Assembly (NCBI GenBank): GCA_020721385.1
Contig: DYMW01000009.1
Location: 3,584 to 25,172 of the forward strand
Length of the DNA stretch: 21,589 nt
From: Sulfurovum sp.
GTDB lineage: Bacteria; Campylobacterota; Campylobacteria; Campylobacterales; Sulfurovaceae
Reading direction: 5' to 3'
The notes beneath the pieces are model-generated. The model was not told the DNA's origin and ran no database searches. It saw only the letters and a program-made list of their open reading frames with translations. Shown one piece after another: positions 16,575-21,589 of this stretch. Both the position numbers and the translations under genes were made by a program. Each line of letters starts with the position of its first letter. The stretch's first letter is position 1.

Positions 16575-17045
16575 CTAATACTTCTTATTCGTATACACCA
16601 ACAAATCGTCTTTGCTCAAATTATCAAGCAATGTAGAAAAATGGGTATTGGTTAACAATCTTAAATGCTCATCATTGAGTTGCTCAACTTCGGCTGTAAA
16701 ACCGTTTTTAGAAAAAAGTACATACTCATCGACATTCAGTTCTACTTTTTGGCACTTCTCTTTTAGGGTAGTGAACATGTTTATTTTTGCTTCATCTTTG
16801 GAGTATTTGCACTCACCTGCCAACAATTTTCCAGATTTTCTTTTGGCGAATATCTCTATTTGTACCTGTTTGTCGTAGTAAGAACCAATGGAGACAATAG
16901 GGTCATCCTCAAACTTTTGAGCAAAATTTTGTTTGACCAACTCTAGCACCAATTGATTGCTCAGTAAAATAGAAAAATTGGCTCTAAGGTCGTTCCACTT
17001 TTGTTTAAATTCACTGAAATTTCCCTCAGAGATGCTTTTATTTTG
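16575..17045 (-). pseudogene. Remnant of a DUF234-type ATPase gene (C-terminal nuclease-like part only)
   Basis: The open frame runs from just after the stop of the DUF457 gene (17046) to a stop at 16575: about 156 codons. It reads SEGNFSEFKQKWNDLRANFS, then FEDDPIVSIGSYYDKQVQIEIFAKRKSGKLLAGECKYSK, then DEYVLFSKNGF. This matches the C-terminal DUF234 region of archaeal-type AAA ATPases common in Campylobacterota, whose D...E.(C)K pattern resembles a restriction-nuclease fold. The ATPase domain (P-loop, about 300 residues) is absent. The first usable start is a TTG at 16952, inside the conserved region and without a good ribosome site. It is probably a 5'-truncated pseudogene. The family call is from memory. 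Confidence 0.65.
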
Positions 17046-17771
17046 TTATTTTAAAAACCATCTTCCATCATAAGGGATTAACACATCCACAAAATTAGCC
17101 CACGCTTCATGACTAAAAAGTGCATTTTCAATCAATGAAGTATCGGGTGCAATAGAGAATAATCCTACCAATGAAGCATAGACAATGGCCGTATGTATTT
17201 TATCAGCAGTGGTTTTAATGCTGTAAAATTTTAGGGCCGTTCCCAACGATTTTTTAACCCGTCTATTCCCCAAATCGACACTGTAAGTTTCATCGAGTAT
17301 TAAATGTACCAAATATCCAAAACTAATCATAATGCCATAAACCCATGAAACCAAAGCGTCCAATCCGAAAAAAACGTGCATTAAAATGGCAACCACAATG
17401 CCCCATAAAAAAGCAACAGGAACCGAGTGAAACATTCCTCGATGTTTGGATATTTTACGAAACAGCTCCAAAAATCCATAACGAATCCCTGCAAAAACCA
17501 AAGCCGACATCAGAAACATCTCGATAATCGAATAGGTTGAAGATTTCACAAATATCACCATAATGGTCATCAACAACGAAAGCACATTAAAGCCCACTTT
17601 AATCGAGGTGGAGTGGGCCGAATCGACATCGGGCAATAAACCACCAAACGTTCCCAATACAAAAGCAAGAACGGCTTGTTCAGGCGTTACAACCTCCATG
17701 GAAAGTAGCGTTCCACTTAAAACAGCAGAAGCAGAAGCTGCAACAGTAAAGTGTGTATTAAAATTTGCCAC
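17046..17771 (-). CDS. DUF457 (YdjM-like) membrane protein, putative metal-dependent hydrolase
   Basis: 241 residues with five or six hydrophobic helices. Conserved polar positions typical of the family lie between or at the ends of helices: GGLLPDVDSAHS (about 43-54), KHRGMFHS (about 108-115) and GYLVHLILDETYSVD (about 151-165). These His/Asp residues are thought to bind metal; the substrate is unknown. The E. coli relative YdjM belongs to the SOS regulon. The start is GTG at 17771, directly next to the TAG of the upstream lipoprotein gene, so the two are coupled. After its own TAA the same reading frame continues into the DUF234 relic. Confidence 0.82.
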   Translation of the reverse strand: MANFNTHFTVAASASAVLSGTLLSMEVVTPEQAVLAFVLGTFGGLLPDVDSAHSTSIKVGFNVLSLLMTIMVIFVKSSTYSIIEMFLMSALVFAGIRYGFLELFRKISKHRGMFHSVPVAFLWGIVVAILMHVFFGLDALVSWVYGIMISFGYLVHLILDETYSVDLGNRRVKKSLGTALKFYSIKTTADKIHTAIVYASLVGLFSIAPDTSLIENALFSHEAWANFVDVLIPYDGRWFLK

Positions 17772-18200
17772 CTACTTGTCTACTTTAACAACCAATTTAT
17801 GTGTGTTACCTAAAATATCTTCGACAATTTGCTCATCTGAAAAAAGTACCAAATAAGGTTTTGGAGTCAACCATCGCCCTGTACGATTCTGTGTGGCAAC
17901 CGATGTTTCAACCAACCACCCTTTCCAATCAATATCGCCTCCATACGCCAAACCTTTTCGTTTATACGCCCGTTTTGGTTCAGCAAATTTATACTGTGCC
18001 AATGCTCCATTGGTTAACTTGGTCGAGAAATAACTCTTAATTGACGACACATATTTTTTGGGTTTTACGCCATACTCATCGGCTTTAGCCATACCAACAG
18101 CAACCCCCATATAAGGTTTTGGCGTAGATGAAGAAGAGACACATCCCGAAAACATACCCATTACAGCCAACATACCCACTATTTTTAATCTTTTATTCAT
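17772..18200 (-). CDS. Small lipoprotein of unknown function
   Basis: 142 residues. Lipoprotein signal peptide with lipobox FSG-C20, followed by a Ser-rich linker. The mature part (about 21-142) is basic, with several Lys/Tyr-rich stretches and a WKGWLVETS segment; no family is recognised. The ATG at 18200 overlaps the purN relic's end by 8 bases and has a strong AAAGGAAC site. It is next to, and coupled with, the DUF457 gene. An outer-membrane or periplasmic location is likely. Confidence 0.78.
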   Translation of the reverse strand: MNKRLKIVGMLAVMGMFSGCVSSSSTPKPYMGVAVGMAKADEYGVKPKKYVSSIKSYFSTKLTNGALAQYKFAEPKRAYKRKGLAYGGDIDWKGWLVETSVATQNRTGRWLTPKPYLVLFSDEQIVEDILGNTHKLVVKVDK

Positions 18201-18420
18201 ACTGTTCCTTTAATACTTTTTGAATGCCTTCTACCAAAGCAATTTTTTCAATAGACCTAATTTCATACGCATAGGTTTCAAAATCTTTGGCACCTTTATC
18301 CACCTCTTTTTGTAAAATAACCTCTCCGCCGTCTAGTTCACTACTCACCCAATGTACGGAAACCCCACCTATCTCATGTTCATCTTCATAACTTCGCTCT
18401 ATCTTTTTCAAGCTTGGCAA
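18193..18420 (-). pseudogene. purN: Truncated purN (C-terminal third of GAR transformylase)
   Basis: The frame open from a TTG at 18420 gives 75 residues. From IERSYEDEHEIGGVSVHWVS through SELDGGEVILQKEV to the stop it matches the C-terminal part of PurN, the 10-formyl-THF-dependent GAR transformylase (about 190 residues in full). The SELDGG motif with its Asp (D144 in E. coli) is kept. The catalytic Asn and His (N106, H108) and the whole N-terminal substrate domain, about 115-120 residues, are gone; that space is filled by the end of the Nnr gene. It cannot be an active enzyme alone. purT lies about 2 kb away and supplies the same step. Confidence 0.82.
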
Positions 18421-19813
18421 TCTCCTCTATTAAATCTGTTGGAAGCATAGCGTAAGAACTTCCATTATAAGCTTTCGCACCTACGGTAAGTGCCAATGAA
18501 GCGTGAATTGCAGAGTCGAGTGGTGAACTACCTTGTGCCAACAATGCTCCAATTAATCCACTCAAAACATCCCCTGACCCCCCTTTACTCAGCTTGGTAC
18601 TTCCATGAGGATTAACAAAGAGTTGCTTATCTTGGGCAATAATCATATTGGCTCCTTTCAACAACAGTGTCACATGAGGATAAAGTGTACAAAACTCACG
18701 CACTTTAGCAAATCGATTGGCTTGAAGCACCGCAATATTCAATGGTGTATCAATGGTCATGTTCCACAATGCTACAAACTCTTTGGGATGTGGGGTAAGT
18801 ACCATCTCTCTATCGTTTTGTTCTAAAAATTCTAAAATAATCTCATTATGAAAAATATCGGCATCTAAAATAATGGGGGCTTCACTCGCAATAACATCAT
18901 CGACTATTGCTTCTTCAAAATCTTTACCAAACCCCATACCAAAAGCAATCGCCGTTGTATTATGTGGCAATTGTGTATCTTGCATTAATGCCAATGGTAA
19001 AGGGGTTGCCAATTCGCCAACCATCGTCACCAATCCCGCCCCAAACCGTAAAGCAGAACTCGCACTCAAAATTCCTGCACCCTCTTTTTGACCTGCAATC
19101 ACTGCCAAATGTCCAAAACTTCCTTTGTGCGTCATTTTTGACCATGTACGGCTTGGTAGTTTTATATCCTGTTCTTCTAACAAAAAAATATCGGTCTCAA
19201 ACCCTTCAGTATATTTGCTGTGATGCAATCCCAAATCCACACAAATCACTTCACCCACATAATCTTTTGCCATATCGGCGTACAAACACTCTTTTAATGC
19301 CCCCATCGTAATGGTAACATTTGCAAAAAAAGCCATCGGCAACGGATTTCCATCAACATCAATACCTGTTGGAACATCACACGCAATTTTAAATCCCTTC
19401 AATGCTTCAAGTTTCACAATCAGTTTACGCGTTTTCTCATCGAGTTCACGGCTAAGCCCTGCTCCAAATATGGCATCGACAATCACATCGGCATCATGCA
19501 CCTCATCAACAAACTCTATCTCTAAATTTTGCACCCGTTCCAGTTGTACCTCTGCCATCACCGAACGCACCCCAAAAGGAATATGCAAACGCACGTTATA
19601 AAAGCCCTGCAATAACCGAGCCAACACAATTCCATCCGCTCCATTATTGCCCACCCCACAAACAATCAACACCGAACCCTGCTCTTTAAAATGGTCTTTA
19701 ATATACTTTGCCATTCCCATTGAAGCATGTTCCATTAAAATATCTTCGGTTAGGTTGTACTCTTCGTAACATCGGGTGTCTAGGGGGTAACAAGATTTGT
19801 AGAGGGGTTTCAT
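18386..19813 (-). CDS. nnr: Bifunctional NAD(P)HX epimerase / ADP-dependent dehydratase
   Basis: Repairs hydrated NADH and NADPH: the N-terminal half (YjeF_N, NnrE) epimerises R- and S-forms, and the C-terminal half (NnrD, ribokinase-like) dehydrates the S-form using ADP. 475 residues. The epimerase motif GVGNNGADG is at 53-61, with DAIFGAGLSRE and CDVPTGIDVDG following. The dehydratase half has KGSFGHLAVIAG, LTPHPKEF, LLLKGANMII and GGSGDVLSG (411-419). The ATG at 19813 has AAGGAAG upstream. The last few residues (about DRAKL) are read out of frame from DNA that encodes the purN relic, so the natural C-terminus may have been slightly altered. Confidence 0.94.
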   Translation of the reverse strand: MKPLYKSCYPLDTRCYEEYNLTEDILMEHASMGMAKYIKDHFKEQGSVLIVCGVGNNGADGIVLARLLQGFYNVRLHIPFGVRSVMAEVQLERVQNLEIEFVDEVHDADVIVDAIFGAGLSRELDEKTRKLIVKLEALKGFKIACDVPTGIDVDGNPLPMAFFANVTITMGALKECLYADMAKDYVGEVICVDLGLHHSKYTEGFETDIFLLEEQDIKLPSRTWSKMTHKGSFGHLAVIAGQKEGAGILSASSALRFGAGLVTMVGELATPLPLALMQDTQLPHNTTAIAFGMGFGKDFEEAIVDDVIASEAPIILDADIFHNEIILEFLEQNDREMVLTPHPKEFVALWNMTIDTPLNIAVLQANRFAKVREFCTLYPHVTLLLKGANMIIAQDKQLFVNPHGSTKLSKGGSGDVLSGLIGALLAQGSSPLDSAIHASLALTVGAKAYNGSSYAMLPTDLIEEIAKLEKDRAKL

Positions 19814-19844
19814 AATTGTACTTCCTTTTGATTCCTAACTTTGG

Positions 19845-19863
19845 GTGGGACTAAAGTCTCCAC
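19845..19863 (-). promoter_or_regulatory. Hairpin in the nnr leader
   Basis: A seven-pair stem with one bulged base: GTGG and GAC at 19845-19851 pair with GTC and CCAC at 19856-19863, loop TAAA. It lies between the likely nnr promoter and its start. No T-run follows on the minus strand, so it is not a simple terminator. Confidence 0.4.
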
Positions 19864-19891
19864 TTCCTAAACCAGTCAATATGTTAAAGAG

Positions 19892-19900
19892 ATAATACCA
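19892..19900 (-). promoter_or_regulatory. Probable extended -10 promoter of nnr
   Basis: The minus strand reads TGG-TATTAT, which would give a leader of about 70 bases before the ATG at 19813. Confidence 0.4.
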
Positions 19901-19927
19901 AAACTCACCAAACCATAATATTAATTT

Positions 19928-19936
19928 TGATATAAT
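19928..19936 (+). promoter_or_regulatory. Extended -10 promoter of rpsU
   Basis: TGA-TATAAT is a perfect extended -10, with the start point expected near 19943 and a leader of about 57 bases. No clear -35 box is visible. Confidence 0.65.
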
Positions 19937-19952
19937 TCGCGACTTTTATCCA

Positions 19953-19971
19953 TTCTATAGACCCTATAGAA
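19953..19971 (+). promoter_or_regulatory. Perfect hairpin in the rpsU leader
   Basis: TTCTATAG (19953-19960) and CTATAGAA (19964-19971) form a perfect 8-bp inverted repeat around ACC. It lies about 10 bases after the predicted transcription start and about 10 bases before the AGGAAGGGGG ribosome site. Confidence 0.6.
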
Positions 19972-19999
19972 AATCTGATAAGGAAGGGGGTGCTTGATT

Positions 20000-20212
20000 A
20001 TGCCAGGAATTAAAATATCACAAAGAGATTCATTTGATGACTCTTACAGAAAATTTAAAAGACAATGTGACAGAAACCTAATCGTTACTGAAGCAAGAGC
20101 TAGACAACACTACGAAACTGCAACTGAAGGTAGAAAAAAAGAGAAAATTGCAACTCGTAAAAAAATCCTTAAAAAACTTTATATACTTAGAAGATACGAA
20201 TCCAGACTCTAA
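20000..20212 (+). CDS. rpsU: Small ribosomal subunit protein S21
   Basis: 70 residues from the ATG at 20000, starting MPGIKISQRDSFDDSYRKF and ending RRYESRL, both typical of Campylobacterota S21. It is basic throughout (RKKEKIATRKKILKKL). S21 binds near the 3' end of 16S rRNA and helps mRNA base-pair during initiation. An in-frame TTG at 19994 is rejected because the ATG sits 10 bases after the very strong purine block at 19980-19990. The gene stands alone, with its own promoter, leader hairpin and downstream terminator, as expected for a highly expressed gene. Confidence 0.96.
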   Translation: MPGIKISQRDSFDDSYRKFKRQCDRNLIVTEARARQHYETATEGRKKEKIATRKKILKKLYILRRYESRL

Positions 20213-20236
20213 TCTTTACGGCTCTTTAGCTTTTTT

Positions 20237-20264
20237 AAAGATCACCTTTATGGTGGTCTTTCTT
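20237..20264 (+). terminator. Terminator after rpsU
   Basis: A ten-pair stem (20237-20246 with 20252-20261, one G-U pair) around the loop TTTAT. The 3' arm ends TCTTTCTT, and a run of six T lies just before the 5' arm, so it may work in both directions. The tail after the stem is not a perfect T-run. Confidence 0.6.
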
Positions 20265-20348
20265 ACCCATTATTTCCCCAACTCTCTCCATTTAACATTA
20301 ATCTCTTTAAGATAAAATATCACCACTATTTTATGTAAAGGTTTTTAA

Positions 20349-21515
20349 ATGACATTCACTTCACCACTACAACAAGACGCCATTAAAATCATGCTTTTAG
20401 GCTCTGGAGAGCTTGGAAAAGAGGTTGCCATCGAAGCTCAACGACTCGGAATTGAGGTTGTTGCTGTTGATAAATATGAAAATGCACCTGCACACTTGGT
20501 TGCCAACCGTTCTTATGCGATTAATATGCAAGATAAAGATGCCTTGATTGCCCTTATTGAAAAAGAAAAACCCACTTTTATTTTACCCGAGGTTGAAGCC
20601 ATCTCTATTGAAGCACTTTTTGAAGTTGAAGCCAAAGGTTTTCATGTGATTCCTAATGCTGAAGCGGTGAGTAAAACCATGAACCGTAAAAATATTCGTG
20701 TGTTTGCATCAGAGACGTTAGGGCTTACTACGAGTAAATATCAATTTGTAACTACTTTAGAAGGTCTCAAAAAAGCAGGGCAAGAGATAGGTTTTCCATG
20801 TGTGATTAAACCTGTTATGAGTAGTTCAGGTCATGGTCAAAGTATCGCTAAAACCGCGGATGATATTGAAAAATCTTGGGAGATTGCCAAAGAGGCTCGT
20901 GGAGATGCGAGTGAGTTGATTGTTGAAGAGTTTATTAAATTTGATTATGAAATCACCCTGCTCACCACACGAACTGAAAATGAGACAGTATTTTGTGAAC
21001 CAATTGGACATATTCAACAAGATGGCGACTATATTTTATCGTGGCAACCCATGCCTATGAGTGAGATTGCACTAAAAAAAGCCAAAGAGATTGCAAAAGC
21101 AGTAACTGATGGTTTGGGTGGTCGTGGTATTTTTGGCGTTGAATTCTTTGTCAAAGATGATGAAGTTTACTTTTCAGAACTTAGCCCACGTCCACATGAT
21201 ACAGGAATGGTAACACTCATTACCCAAAGTCAAAGTGAATTTGCCCTTCATGTTAGAGCCGTTCTTGGTTTACCACTCGATTATACCTTTTATGGATCAG
21301 GTGCATCGGGTGCATTTAAAGCCAAAAATGAATCCCATCATCCAAAAATAGACGTACCCGATTCTGCCTTTAGTGCCAACTCATTTGTACGGGTATTTGG
21401 AAAACCAGAATCGCATGTTGGTCGTCGTATGGCGGTTGCTTTGGTGTTAGATGAGGATGTTGAAGTGGCAAAAAATAGAGCTTTAGAGATTGCTCAAAGT
21501 ATTCGTGACTATTAA
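20349..21515 (+). CDS. purT: Formate-dependent GAR transformylase (PurT)
   Basis: Third step of purine synthesis: GAR + formate + ATP to FGAR, independent of folate. 388 residues, close to the usual 392. It is an ATP-grasp enzyme: the N-terminal pre-ATP-grasp fold has GSGELGKEVAIEAQRLG (18-34) and DKYENAPAHLVA; the central part has GFPCVIKPVMSSSGHGQS and the IVEEFI lid segment; the metal-binding end has GIFGVEFFV and FSELSPRPHDTGMVT. AAAGG lies about 8 bases before the ATG. It is probably monocistronic after the rpsU terminator. With purN truncated nearby, this may be the only GAR transformylase of the cell, which would make purine synthesis depend on formate at this step. Confidence 0.96.
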   Translation: MTFTSPLQQDAIKIMLLGSGELGKEVAIEAQRLGIEVVAVDKYENAPAHLVANRSYAINMQDKDALIALIEKEKPTFILPEVEAISIEALFEVEAKGFHVIPNAEAVSKTMNRKNIRVFASETLGLTTSKYQFVTTLEGLKKAGQEIGFPCVIKPVMSSSGHGQSIAKTADDIEKSWEIAKEARGDASELIVEEFIKFDYEITLLTTRTENETVFCEPIGHIQQDGDYILSWQPMPMSEIALKKAKEIAKAVTDGLGGRGIFGVEFFVKDDEVYFSELSPRPHDTGMVTLITQSQSEFALHVRAVLGLPLDYTFYGSGASGAFKAKNESHHPKIDVPDSAFSANSFVRVFGKPESHVGRRMAVALVLDEDVEVAKNRALEIAQSIRDY

Positions 21516-21521
21516 ACGTCT

Positions 21522-21589
21522 CTACTTTAACATCTTTCTAAATTCAGAGAAGATATAGGCACTCTCATGAGGTCCAGGACTTGCTTCTG
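21522..21589 (-). CDS. C-terminal end of an unidentified gene, cut by the right edge
   Basis: The minus-strand frame with stop TAG at 21522-21524 is open to the edge and encodes 21 residues ending IFSEFRKMLK. The spacing, 6 bases from the purT stop, and the peptide-like composition suggest a real convergent gene end. Another frame with a stop at 21529 is also open, so the choice is tentative. No family is assigned. Confidence 0.4.
   Translation of the reverse strand, partial: EASPGPHESAYIFSEFRKMLK

Noticed and set aside
18907..19311. 134-residue plus-strand ORF
   Set aside because: It is antisense to the nnr gene, which has full family motifs over this stretch.

Overview
The window looks like a chromosome segment of a Campylobacterota (epsilonproteobacterial) bacterium, probably a free-living, environmental one of the Sulfurimonas/Sulfurovum/Arcobacter kind rather than Helicobacter or Campylobacter. 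The reasons are the 70-residue S21 protein with its typical C-terminus, the rnc-aroC pair, the pta-ackA pair with a compact acetate kinase, the fused Nnr gene next to a purN relic, the low GC content, and extended -10 promoters without clear -35 boxes. The genus is inference; the class-level call is fairly firm.

Region 1 (1-5970, minus strand) is an accessory cell-envelope operon. Its products are exported: a protein with two 78-residue GWNLxG repeats, a large protein with three C-terminal SLH domains, an M23 peptidase with SLH domains, and a FN3/IPT-repeat surface protein that runs off the left edge. The genes are packed with stop/start contacts of 0 to 4 bases. A 35-codon ORF fills the space between the first and second large genes exactly. 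This is the best candidate for an undescribed system.

Region 2 (5971-8099) is an AT-rich divergent intergenic region with an 11-bp tandem repeat, followed by a 626-residue cytoplasmic protein of unknown function. That protein has a possible helix-turn-helix N-terminus and two similar beta-rich segments.

Region 3 (8108-14310) is core metabolism: pta-ackA (acetyl-CoA to acetate with ATP formation) on the minus strand; divergent from it, a LapB-like TPR/zinc-ribbon membrane protein, RNase III (rnc) and chorismate synthase (aroC), closed by a hairpin terminator.

Region 4 (14520-19813) holds a small lipoprotein gene, then on the minus strand a run reading from right to left: bifunctional NAD(P)HX repair enzyme, a truncated purN, a lipoprotein, a DUF457-type membrane protein, a beheaded DUF234 ATPase relic, and a MATE transporter. 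Three scars of deletion or duplication lie here: the purN relic, the DUF234 relic, and a degenerate copy of the MATE 5' end.

Region 5 (19814-21589) has rpsU with a strong leader and hairpin, then purT, then the tail of an unidentified minus-strand gene. PurT performs the same step as PurN with formate and ATP, so it probably made the decay of purN tolerable.

No tRNA, rRNA, CRISPR array, insertion sequence or phage gene was recognised. No stretch longer than 300 bases lacks a gene.
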